Source: Sulfuricaulis sp040901545
Lineage (GTDB): Bacteria > Pseudomonadota > Gammaproteobacteria > Acidiferrobacterales > Sulfurifustaceae
Direction of reading: 5' to 3'
DNA: 9,363 nt
Assembly (NCBI RefSeq): GCF_040901545.1
Contig: NZ_JBBDYL010000003.1
Location: 1-9,363, forward strand
Each line of letters opens with the position of its first letter. The stretch's first letter is position 1. The notes beneath the pieces were generated by a model. It worked only from the letters and a program-made list of their open reading frames with translations, made no database searches and was not told where the DNA came from. The translations under genes were made by a program, and so were the position numbers. This document shows positions 1-5,021 of this stretch, in pieces.

Positions 1-9
1 GCCAGAAAC

Positions 10-46
10 GACAATCCCCTACAGCGTGACACTGTAGGGGATTGTC
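10..46. terminator. Perfect 15-bp hairpin downstream of the yccA-like gene
   Basis: GACAATCCCCTACAG (10-24) is followed by a 7-nt loop and its exact reverse complement (32-46). It lies about 80 bp past the stop of the minus-strand membrane protein gene, so it may end that transcript. Neither side has a real T tract (minus strand reads GTTTC after the stem). It could instead be a dispersed palindromic repeat. The stem is plain in the sequence; the function is inferred. Confidence 0.5.
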
Positions 47-83
47 GGTGATGCGTTTCAGGTAATCAACACCTTTGCGGAAC

Positions 84-107
84 GGCTAGCCCGAAGGCCG
101 CCTTTTT
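84..107 (+). terminator. Rho-independent terminator for a gene left of the window
   Basis: An imperfect GC-rich hairpin (GGCTAGCC, loop CGAA, GGCCGCC) is followed at once by TTTTT at 103-107. The order stem then T-run fits a plus-strand terminator. No plus-strand gene precedes it here, so it would serve a gene beyond the left edge. Confidence 0.5.
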
Positions 108-127
108 CATGACGCAACAGGCCGTGC

Positions 128-829
128 TTAGTCGCGCTCGCCTCCCAGTGCCATCAGCAGATGAAGCAGGTTGACGAAGATGTTGAACAGGCTCAGGTAG
201 ACGCCGGTGGTCGCCATGATGTAATTGGTTTCGCCACCGTTCACGATGCGCGACAGGTCGTGCAGCAGGAACAGCGAGAACACCACCACGACCAGGGCGG
301 AGATCGTCAGCGCGAGCGCCGGGATCTGCAGGAACATGTTCGCGAGCATCGCGAGCAGCAGCACGATCATGCCGACGAACAGGAACTTGCCCATGAAGCT
401 GAAGTCGCGGCGCGTCGTGGTCGCGATGATCGCCATCACGAACAGCACCGTTCCGGTACCCATCGCGGCAATGCCGACGAGCTGCGGGCCGTTCTTCAGC
501 GCCAGGGCGACCGTGAGAATCGGGCCCAGGAACCAGCCGAGCAGCAGGGTCATGCCGAGCAACAGCACGACGCCCACGCCGCTATTGCGGTATTTCGCAA
601 TCGCAAACTGCAGCCCGATGACACCGGCCAGCATCAGCAGCATGCTGAGGATAGGGTTCTGCATGATGATTCCGGTGGTGCGCATTCCGATGAACGCGCC
701 GATCACGGTCGGAACCATCGTCAGCGCGAGCAGGAAGTAGGTATTGCGCAGCACCTTCTGCTGCTCGAGACCAATCTCCTGTCCCGGTATTCGATAAGCG
801 GTTTGTCCGGATCTCGTGTCAGGTTGCAT
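128..829 (-). CDS. Bax inhibitor-1/YccA family inner membrane protein
   Basis: Encodes 233 aa. After a polar N-terminus of about 25 residues (MQPDTRSG...) there are about seven hydrophobic segments, roughly residues 30-50, 55-78, 86-110, 117-137, 148-167, 170-190 and 204-228. This is the usual BI-1/YccA topology. The sixth and seventh helices are joined by a short loop, HDLSRIVNGGETNY (190-203), the position of the conserved acidic signature of the family. Relatives are inner membrane proteins; E. coli YccA binds and restrains FtsH, and other BI-1 proteins are proposed pH-sensitive calcium leak channels. Which applies here cannot be told. The start at 829 is chosen because AGGAG lies just upstream and because codons further upstream run antisense through tRNA-Ser(UGA). 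The gene stands alone, with a candidate promoter at 874-902 and hairpins downstream. Confidence 0.9.
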   Translation of the reverse strand: MQPDTRSGQTAYRIPGQEIGLEQQKVLRNTYFLLALTMVPTVIGAFIGMRTTGIIMQNPILSMLLMLAGVIGLQFAIAKYRNSGVGVVLLLGMTLLLGWFLGPILTVALALKNGPQLVGIAAMGTGTVLFVMAIIATTTRRDFSFMGKFLFVGMIVLLLAMLANMFLQIPALALTISALVVVVFSLFLLHDLSRIVNGGETNYIMATTGVYLSLFNIFVNLLHLLMALGGERD

Positions 830-873
830 AAAATTACTTCTCCTCTCGAGGTTGCTGAAAATCGCTGCGTGTA

Positions 874-902
874 AGACTACCGAAGGGGCCCGGAAGTTGC
901 AA
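874..902 (-). promoter_or_regulatory. Candidate sigma-70 promoter for the yccA-like gene
   Basis: Read on the minus strand: TTGCAA (902-897), a 17-nt spacer, then TAGTCT (879-874). Each box matches consensus at four of six positions. Transcription would start near 867, giving a leader of about 40 nt before the ATG at 829. Predicted only from spacing and box match. Confidence 0.4.
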
Positions 903-957
903 TCAAAATACGTCTGGAACCGCTCCCCACGGGCGGGCTCAACCATTTGATAATAGG

Positions 958-966
958 TGTTATTAT
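958..966 (+). promoter_or_regulatory. Candidate extended -10 promoter of tRNA-Ser(UGA)
   Basis: TGT followed by TATTAT (961-966) makes a TGn-extended -10 box in an AT-rich island just upstream of the tRNA. No good -35 box sits 16-18 bp upstream, which extended -10 promoters can tolerate. Transcription would begin near 973, leaving a 5' leader of about 54 nt for RNase P to remove. Confidence 0.4.
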
Positions 967-1026
967 GAATCGCGCCTGATCCGGCCGCACACGCGTGGCG
1001 GGTGATGTTCGAGGATTTTCCCGTCC

Positions 1027-1116
1027 GGAAGGGTGGCAGAGCGGTCGAATGCACCAGTCTTGAAAACTGGCATGTCCGCAAGGACATCGTGGGTTCGAAT
1101 CCCACCCCTTCCGCCA
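1027..1116 (+). tRNA. tRNA-Ser(UGA)
   Basis: A 90-nt class II tRNA. The acceptor strands GGAAGGG and CCCTTCC pair, followed by G73 and an encoded CCA (1114-1116). The anticodon arm is CCAGT-CTTGAAA-ACTGG with anticodon TGA at 1061-1063. The variable arm ATGTCC GCAA GGACAT is a long hairpin as expected for serine tRNAs, and the T arm carries GGTTCGAAT. It reads UCA and related serine codons. A strong terminator hairpin starts inside the CCA end, and a decayed copy of its 3' end lies about 200 bp downstream. Confidence 0.97.
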
Positions 1117-1155
1117 ACACAAAGAGCGGCCCTTGCGGCCGCTCTTTGTGTTGGC
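1113..1155 (+). terminator. Terminator hairpin fused to the tRNA-Ser(UGA) 3' end
   Basis: AACACAAAGAGCGGCC (1116-1131), a 5-nt loop and GGCCGCTCTTTGTGTT (1137-1152) form a perfect 16-bp stem. It extends to about 19 bp by pairing GCC at 1113-1115 with GGC at 1153-1155. The stem therefore takes in the encoded CCA and discriminator base. The expected T tract is only the TTT GTGTT part of the stem itself. Its position right after a tRNA makes a terminator the likely role. Confidence 0.75.
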
Positions 1156-1186
1156 CGGGGTGTGTGGACAAAACCACTGGTTCGAC

Positions 1187-1307
1187 AATCGGACGTCCTG
1201 TGAACGTCCGATTGGACGCCGGGGCGGTTTAAGCCCCGGCGGTCCCGAGGTGGATTGTGCCGAGGGATGACGGGATCGCCTTAAGGTGAGACCGTCACAA
1301 TCCCACC
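1187..1307 (+). ncRNA. Candidate structured RNA of three or four hairpins
   Basis: The spacer between tRNA-Ser(UGA) and the relic of its 3' end holds consecutive inverted repeats. AATCGGACGT (1187-1196) pairs with ACGTCCGATT (1204-1213). GCCGGGGC (1218-1225) pairs with GCCCCGGC (1233-1240), extendable by flanking GGAC/GGTCC with one bulge. GGTGGATTGTG (1249-1259) pairs with CACAATCCCACC (1296-1307) with one bulge, enclosing TGACGG/CCGTCA and a TCGCC-TTAA-GGTGA stem. No promoter or terminator of its own is clear, and no known RNA family is recognised. It may equally be decayed tRNA or terminator sequence. Confidence 0.35.
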
Positions 1308-1345
1308 CCTTCCGCCACTCAAAAAAACCACCCCTGCGGTCGCTT
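1299..1345 (+). pseudogene. Relic of a second tRNA-Ser(UGA) 3' end and terminator
   Basis: Bases 1299-1317 repeat the last 19 nt of the tRNA (1098-1116) exactly, including the CCA. What follows is a degraded version of the tRNA's terminator: an A-run with CCACC, then GCGGTCGCTTTTT. GCGG at 1335 matches GCGG at 1135, and GACAAA follows 32 nt after the start of each, so the two copies are colinear over more than 60 bp with an offset of 200-201 bp. The T loop and all upstream tRNA parts are missing. It is a decayed tandem tRNA duplicate or an old attachment-site repeat. Confidence 0.6.
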
Positions 1346-1443
1346 TTTCAACGGCAGTGGGTCTGTCGACAAACCCCACCTAACGCGACTTTGCGCCGTT
1401 CGCCGCGGCTCTGGTTCGGCAGACGAAAGGAGAACATAAGGGT

Positions 1444-1472
1444 TTGTCCTAAAAGGACAATTTTGGTATAAT
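1444..1472 (+). promoter_or_regulatory. Promoter with a palindromic operator-like site
   Basis: TTGTCC (1444-1449), a 17-nt spacer and a perfect TATAAT (1467-1472) form a sigma-70 promoter. The -35 box is the left arm of a perfect palindrome, TTGTCCT-AAA-AGGACAA (1444-1460), whose right arm fills the spacer. A dimeric repressor bound there would block polymerase. I do not recognise the palindrome as the site of a known regulator. Transcription would start near 1479 and run into the long leader of the gene at 1774. Confidence 0.65.
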
Positions 1473-1478
1473 TGCTCC

Positions 1479-1773
1479 GTTTTCCGTTTTACATCTGGTT
1501 GCTGCATTTCGCCTTGGCGCGGGGAACGTAGCGACCAACCTGGCGCTCCCCCCTGCAATGCGGGGTCAAACCACCGGGCGATTGCGGGTTTTACCCGTGA
1601 TTTACCGGCATCGGGGCTCCGGTCATGGCAGAACACGCGGCACCGTCGCGCCGCCGGATTTACTCTCTTTGGTTCAGCCATGGCGAATTGAGCGGACTGC
1701 GCGTTTGCAGGCCAACGACAAGCTTCAGGCCGGCTGCCGCAATGCCGGCGTGGAAAAGCGAAGGAGATCGACT
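1479..1773 (+). other. Long structured 5' leader, possible small RNA
   Basis: About 295 nt separate the predicted start site from the ATG at 1774, with no convincing reading frame. Hairpins seen: CGCC-TT-GGCG (1510-1519); a CCCTGC/GCGGGG stem near 1551-1566; a long stem at 1574-1608, with outer CCGG/CCGG and inner ATTGCGGGT-TTT-ACCCGTGAT using two G-U pairs; and GCGGC/GCCGC (1637-1654). I compared it by eye with 6S RNA, tmRNA, SRP RNA, RNase P and common riboswitch motifs and found no match. It may be a regulatory leader or an independent RNA. The ribosome site AAGGAG at about 1761-1766 ends it. Confidence 0.4.
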
Positions 1774-2175
1774 ATGGAAGCATGGAATGAAGCCAAACTG
1801 GACGTCGGTTTTTACGATGACCAACGCGCCCTGCTCGGGCTGAAATGCAGCGTAAGAGTGGTTGCGAGCTCGCTATCCATCAGCTGCCTGTTTCTGGAGG
1901 AGGAGGTGGCTTTGCACGGGTTGCGCAACGGGCAGGGGCACTATCACATGGTCGCTTCGAACGGCAGCATGCAGGCGACGCTGCACCGGTTCAAGGACAG
2001 CCAGATACTCGAGGGGTTCTGGACACGGCGCGGGCGCCGCGGTTTCTGGCGCATCCAGTTGCCGGAGGTTGCACTTGCGGCCGAGGCGACGAAAGCGCCG
2101 GCACGCAAGAAAACCACGGCAGTTGCACGCGCAGCGCCGAAGAAGCGCAAACGCTCGCCGGCGATCGCCGCTTAA
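1774..2175 (+). CDS. Small protein of unknown function with a basic Ala/Lys tail
   Basis: Encodes 133 aa, not recognised as a known family. Residues 1-95 form a compact, probably beta-rich region (MEAWNEAKLDVGFYDD... FWTRRGRRGFWRIQLPE). There is no signal peptide or membrane helix, so it is likely cytoplasmic. Residues about 96-133 are a low-complexity tail of Ala, Lys, Arg and Pro (KAPARKKTT, APKKRKRSP), the kind seen on nucleic-acid-binding proteins of high-GC bacteria; this suggests but does not prove RNA or DNA binding. The ATG at 1774 is chosen because AAGGAG lies 7 nt upstream; the frame is open back to 1558 but the extra residues look non-coding. It has a strong promoter with a palindrome and a structured leader, so its expression is probably controlled. 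It converges on queD, 30 bp away. Confidence 0.65.
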   Translation: MEAWNEAKLDVGFYDDQRALLGLKCSVRVVASSLSISCLFLEEEVALHGLRNGQGHYHMVASNGSMQATLHRFKDSQILEGFWTRRGRRGFWRIQLPEVALAAEATKAPARKKTTAVARAAPKKRKRSPAIAA

Positions 2176-2205
2176 CTGTCGCGCGAGCGGCAGCCGCCGC
2201 CACGC

Positions 2206-2661
2206 TCAGCGCGCGAGGTCCGCGCGCCCGGCGTCGGCCCAGCAGTTCGGTGTCTCGAAGACCCGCACTTTTTCCAGCAGCAGATTGTTGCCGTAGCGGT
2301 CCCGGTACACGGAGTCGAGCAGGCGCAGCGCCGTGATGGCCAGGTGTTCGGCTGTCGGCGGGGCGTCGAACGACACGGTCTTGTGCCCGGGTATCGAGCG
2401 CAGGAATTCCACCACGGCATTGTCGCCGCGCCAGACGAGGAAGGCATGGTCCCACGCATCAACGAGGTGGCGCTGCGCGACCGCCTTGACCTCGGCAAAA
2501 TCCATCACCATGCCCTGATTGCTGGCGCCCTCGTCGGCGATCACCGGGCCGGACAGGGTCACTTCGATCGCATAACGATGCCCGTGCAGGTGACGGCACT
2601 GGCTGTCGTGGTTGGGGATGCGGTGACCGGCGTCAAACTCCAGCCTGCGGGTGATGCGCAT
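2206..2661 (-). CDS. queD: 6-carboxytetrahydropterin synthase QueD (PTPS family)
   Basis: Encodes 151 aa. The enzyme converts dihydroneopterin triphosphate to 6-carboxy-tetrahydropterin, the second step from GTP towards preQ0 and queuosine in tRNA. The zinc ligands are visible as His13 (FDAGHR) and His26/His28 in CRHLHGH. Cys22 is the catalytic cysteine, Asp71-His72 (WDHAF) form the catalytic pair, and Glu136 in FETPNC contacts the pterin. It is longer than E. coli QueD (about 120 aa), with a loop around residues 40-52 and another near 88-103, as in several proteobacterial homologues. The start MRITRRLEFDAGHR is the family's usual N-terminus; an upstream ATG at 2688 overlaps the -10 box and is unlikely. 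No clear Shine-Dalgarno precedes 2661 (CCCCCTCA). No other queuosine genes are nearby. Confidence 0.92.
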   Translation of the reverse strand: MRITRRLEFDAGHRIPNHDSQCRHLHGHRYAIEVTLSGPVIADEGASNQGMVMDFAEVKAVAQRHLVDAWDHAFLVWRGDNAVVEFLRSIPGHKTVSFDAPPTAEHLAITALRLLDSVYRDRYGNNLLLEKVRVFETPNCWADAGRADLAR

Positions 2662-2686
2662 TGAGGGGGCTCGGAAACGAGCGCGC

Positions 2687-2695
2687 ATTATAGCA
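2687..2695 (-). promoter_or_regulatory. Extended -10 promoter of queD
   Basis: On the minus strand the sequence reads TGC followed by a perfect TATAAT (2692-2687), an ideal TGn-extended -10 element. No good -35 box lies 16-18 bp upstream, which extended -10 promoters do not need. Transcription would start near 2680, about 20 nt before the queD ATG. This is the main argument for the 2661 start over the ATG at 2688. Confidence 0.6.
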
Positions 2696-2738
2696 GGGCA
2701 CGGCGCGATATTCGCCGCCGCCCGCCTGCGGCAAGCGG

Positions 2739-3044
2739 TTATTTCCGCTTGTTATTCTTCGTCGCTGCCGCCTTCTTGAGGTTGCTGTAGAGGCGCGGAT
2801 TGGCTTTTTTCAGATACGACACGACCTCGAAATCCGTGCCGCGGGCCTTGGCGAGTTCTATGCCTTCGATGTGCACGAGGCGCAGCAGCTCCCGCACCGG
2901 CTTGGGCATGCCGCGTCCGCTCTCGTAGCGTGAGCCGCCGCTCTGGGTAACGCCGATGCGCGACCAGAATTCCTGTTGATTCATGCGCAGCTTGCGCCGA
3001 ATATCGCGGGGATTGGTTATGCGTTCGAATGGTTTCATCGTCAT
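2739..3044 (-). CDS. Small XRE-type helix-turn-helix protein
   Basis: Encodes 101 aa from the ATG at 3044. Residues about 14-47 hold the helix-turn-helix, with LRMNQQEFWSRIGV as first helix region and TQSGGSRYESGR as recognition segment, the pattern of XRE/Cro-like proteins. The C-terminus is basic (KKAAATKNNKRK). Such stand-alone proteins are common in beta- and gammaproteobacterial chromosomes, and their targets are largely unknown. ATG 3044 has AGGA 5 nt upstream; ATG 3038 two codons later is possible, and ATG 3080 has no ribosome site. The gene is divergent from lysC with about 175 bp between, and its stop codon lies in the loop of an AAGCGG/CCGCTT hairpin (2733-2750). No toxin gene is adjacent, so an antitoxin role is not supported. 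Confidence 0.85.
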   Translation of the reverse strand: MTMKPFERITNPRDIRRKLRMNQQEFWSRIGVTQSGGSRYESGRGMPKPVRELLRLVHIEGIELAKARGTDFEVVSYLKKANPRLYSNLKKAAATKNNKRK

Positions 3045-3181
3045 CCGGTCCTGATTTTGAAAATCGAAGCTGATATTCAATTGACATGGACCGGCCCGGG
3101 AGGTTCACTGCAGGCTGGATTCCCGGTCCCCGCGCGCGGCGCGGCCCCGGCCGCGTCCTCGTTTTTCCGATAAAAATCAAT

Positions 3182-3187
3182 TAAAAT
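3182..3187 (+). promoter_or_regulatory. Candidate -10 box of lysC
   Basis: TAAAAT in the only AT-rich stretch ahead of lysC. The start site would be near 3194, about 25 nt before the ATG at 3220. No good -35 box is seen at 16-18 bp, so support is modest. Confidence 0.35.
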
Positions 3188-3219
3188 AGCCAGCTTTTTT
3201 GACCCCCGGCGACAGCGGC

Positions 3220-4449
3220 ATGGCTTTGATCGTTCAGAAATACGGCGGCACTTCGGTCGGCAGCGCCGAGCGCATCAAGAATGTCGCTCGCCGCGTGGCG
3301 CGCTGGAAGGGGAAGGGTCACGACGTCGTCGTGGTCGTGTCGGCGATGTCGGGCGAGACCAACCGTCTGATCGCGCTGGCGAAGGAAGTGCAGGGCACGC
3401 CGGATCCGCGCGAGCTCGACGTCGCACTGTCGACCGGCGAGCAGGTGACCATCGCCCTGTTGTCGATGGCCTTGATCGACTTGGGGGTCCGGGCGCGCAG
3501 CTACACCGGCGGGCAGGTCAAGATCATGACCGACAGCGCCTTCACCAAGGCGCGCATCGTCAGCATCGATGAGGCCCGTATTCGCGCCGACCTCGCCCAC
3601 GGCCATGTCGTCGTGGTAGCGGGGTTCCAGGGAGTTGATGAGGCCGGCAACATCACCACGCTGGGCCGCGGCGGTTCCGATACTACGGGCGTTGCGCTCG
3701 CCGCCGCCCTCAAGGCCGACGAATGCCAGATCTATACGGACGTCGACGGCGTCTACACCACCGATCCGCGGATCGTGCCGGAAGCGCGGCGGCTGAGCAC
3801 CATCACGTTCGAGGAAATGCTCGAGATGGCGAGCCTCGGGTCCAAGGTGCTGCAGATCCGCTCGGTGGAATTCGCCGGGAAATACCGGGTAAAGCTGCGC
3901 GTGCTGTCGAGCTTCGAGGAAGAGGGCGAGGGCACGCTCATCACATTTGAGGAAGACGACAAGATGGAACAGGCGATTATTTCCGGCATCGCGTTCAACC
4001 GCGATGAAGCGAAGATTACGATTCTGGGCGTGCCCGACCGGCCGGGCATCGCGTACCAGATCCTGGGGCCGGTGGGCGACGCCAACATCGACGTGGACAT
4101 GATCGTGCAGAACGTCGGCCACGACGGGTTGACCGACTTCTCCTTCACGGTCCACCGCAACGACTATCAGAAGACGCTCGATACACTCAAGCCGGTGATC
4201 GCGCACATCAAGGCGCGCGGAATCCATGGCGGCGACAAGATCGCGAAGGTGTCCGCCGTCGGCGTGGGCATGCGCTCGCACGCGGGCATTGCGAGCACCA
4301 TGTTCCGCGCGCTGGCCGAGGAAGGCATCAACATCGAGATGATCTCCACGTCCGAGATCAAGGTGTCGGTGGTAATAGACGAGAAGTACATGGAACTCGC
4401 GGTACGGGTGTTGCACAAGGTGTTCGGGCTCGATCAGCCGGCGGCGTGA
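3220..4449 (+). CDS. lysC: Aspartate kinase, lysine-sensitive type
   Basis: Encodes 409 aa. It phosphorylates L-aspartate with ATP, the first step to lysine, threonine, methionine and diaminopimelate. The amino-acid kinase domain spans about residues 1-240. It has KYGGTSVGS at 7-15 (ATP-binding lysine), SAMSGETNRL at 41-50, STGEQ at 71-75 (aspartate binding), TLGRGGSDTT at 147-156 and TDVDGVYTTDPR at 173-184. Two ACT domains follow (about 264-330 and 343-409), with QNVGHDGLTDFSF and MISTSEIKVSVVI, which in relatives bind lysine and threonine for feedback inhibition. The ATG at 3220 is the family start; a TTG at 3199 would add seven residues. No strong ribosome site is visible. There is a likely internal start for a beta subunit at 3964. 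The gene lies upstream of tRNA-Ser(GCU). Confidence 0.97.
   Translation: MALIVQKYGGTSVGSAERIKNVARRVARWKGKGHDVVVVVSAMSGETNRLIALAKEVQGTPDPRELDVALSTGEQVTIALLSMALIDLGVRARSYTGGQVKIMTDSAFTKARIVSIDEARIRADLAHGHVVVVAGFQGVDEAGNITTLGRGGSDTTGVALAAALKADECQIYTDVDGVYTTDPRIVPEARRLSTITFEEMLEMASLGSKVLQIRSVEFAGKYRVKLRVLSSFEEEGEGTLITFEEDDKMEQAIISGIAFNRDEAKITILGVPDRPGIAYQILGPVGDANIDVDMIVQNVGHDGLTDFSFTVHRNDYQKTLDTLKPVIAHIKARGIHGGDKIAKVSAVGVGMRSHAGIASTMFRALAEEGINIEMISTSEIKVSVVIDEKYMELAVRVLHKVFGLDQPAA
3949..3966 (+). promoter_or_regulatory. Internal ribosome site and ATG for a LysC beta subunit
   Basis: GAGGAAG (3949-3955) lies 8 nt before an in-frame ATG at 3964, Met249 of LysC (MEQAIISGIAF). Translation from here would give a 161-aa protein holding just the two ACT domains. 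Overlapping alpha/beta aspartate kinases of this design are established in Bacillus subtilis and Corynebacterium glutamicum, where the beta subunit starts at the equivalent place. That it is used here is inferred. Confidence 0.45.
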
Positions 4450-4464
4450 TGCCGCGGGCTGCTG

Positions 4465-4473
4465 TGATATCCT
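4465..4473 (+). promoter_or_regulatory. Candidate extended -10 promoter ahead of the repeat array
   Basis: TGA followed by TATCCT (4468-4473) resembles the extended -10 boxes of stable RNA genes. It lies just past the lysC stop and about 455 bp (with the N placeholder) before the intact tRNA-Ser(GCU). If it drives the tRNA, the primary transcript must run through all the repeats. Confidence 0.35.
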
Positions 4474-4514
4474 AGCCGCCGTGGGTGCGGTGCCGCAGGC
4501 GGGTGGGCGCAGCC

Positions 4515-4872
4515 CATCATGCGCGGAGCGCCTTCGACAGCTCGACCGGCGACGAGTGAAGAAGTGATGCGGTTGGAAAGAGGTTGAGGTCACCGGAGAG
4601 ATGGCCGAGTGGTCACGGCGTAGCCGTCGTACATCGTGCGCGGAGCGTCTTCGACAGCTCGACCGGCGCCGAGTGAAGAAGTGATGCGGTTGGAAAGAGG
4701 TTGAGGTCACCGGAGAGATGGCCGNNNNNNNNNNNNNNNNNNNNNNNNNNNNNNNNNNNNNNNNNNNNNNNNNNNNNNNNNNNNNNNNNNNNNNNNNNNN
4801 NNNNNNNNNNNNNNNNNNNNNNNNAGTGGTCACGGCGTAGCCGTCGTACATCGTGCGCGGAGCGTCTTCGAC
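4515..4872 (+). repeat. 117-bp tandem repeat carrying the 5' end of tRNA-Ser(GCU)
   Basis: Units begin at 4515, 4632 and 4849. Units 1 and 2 can be compared over 93 bases and differ at three (4519/4636, 4531/4648, 4552/4669). Eighty bases into each unit comes GGAGAGATGGCCGAGTGGTC, the exact first 20 nt of tRNA-Ser(GCU), followed by unrelated ACGGCGTAGCCGTCGTA instead of the anticodon arm. The unit starting at 4849 matches for 24 bases and then diverges at 4873, yet its tRNA start (4929) also lies exactly 80 bases in, so that unit ends in the genuine tRNA. The fragments keep one acceptor strand and a possible D-arm (GCC/GGC) but have no 3' acceptor strand, so they cannot be tRNAs. The array is broken by 100 Ns and has at least two full-type units. 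Confidence 0.9.
4725..4824. other. Assembly gap of 100 Ns inside the tandem array
   Basis: Exactly 100 Ns, the usual placeholder for a gap of unknown size. The left flank ends ...GGCCG and the right flank begins AGTGGTCACGG; joined directly they rebuild the repeat perfectly. The gap was therefore caused by the repeat, and the number of missing units could be zero or many. Confidence 0.97.
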
Positions 4873-4928
4873 CACTCGAGTGATGCGATTGAGCGAAGAA
4901 TTGCGGTAGGATTGAGATTACGGGTCAA

Positions 4929-5021
4929 GGAGAGATGGCCGAGTGGTCGAAGGCGCTCCCCTGCTAAGGGAGTATGGGAACAAAATTCCCATCGAGGGTT
5001 CGAATCCCTCTCTCTCCGCCA
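4929..5021 (+). tRNA. tRNA-Ser(GCU)
   Basis: A 93-nt class II tRNA. GGAGAGA pairs with TCTCTCC, followed by G and an encoded CCA (5019-5021). The anticodon arm is CTCCC-CTGCTAA-GGGAG with anticodon GCT at 4963-4965. The variable arm TGGGAA-CAAAA-TTCCCA is long, and the T arm carries GGTTCGAAT. It reads AGC and AGU serine codons. It is the only intact member of the repeat array at its 5' side. The DNA to its right looks accessory, as expected of a common integration site. No clear terminator with a T-run follows. Confidence 0.97.

Noticed and set aside
161..874. Long plus-strand open frames over the yccA-like gene
   Set aside because: Their translation is His/Gln/Arg/Glu-rich with no domain, the usual antisense shadow of a hydrophobic high-GC gene; the minus strand gives a clean BI-1 family protein.
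1479..1670. 6S RNA
   Set aside because: A strong promoter and about 190 structured nt fit in size, but I could not form the closing stem and central bubble typical of 6S RNA.
1558..1773. N-terminal extension of the small basic protein
   Set aside because: The frame is open but has no ribosome site and unnatural composition, whereas AAGGAG is well placed for ATG 1774.
2739..3044. Antitoxin of a toxin-antitoxin pair
   Set aside because: No small partner gene is adjacent or overlapping, and the protein matches a stand-alone chromosomal HTH family.
4595..4614. Additional tRNA-Ser genes in the repeat units
   Set aside because: Only the first 20 nt match; anticodon, variable and T arms and the 3' acceptor strand are absent.
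4515..4872. CRISPR array
   Set aside because: The unit is 117 bp and nearly uniform with no variable spacers, and no cas genes are seen; it is a tandem repeat.
3181..4875. Minus-strand open frame opposite lysC and across the N gap
   Set aside because: It is antisense to a certain aspartate kinase, runs through the Ns, and has low-complexity His/Arg/Asp sequence.
4450..4928. Missing csrA between lysC and tRNA-Ser
   Set aside because: lysC-csrA-tRNA-Ser is a Pseudomonas-type order; other proteobacteria place tRNA-Ser directly after lysC, so absence here is not by itself a loss.
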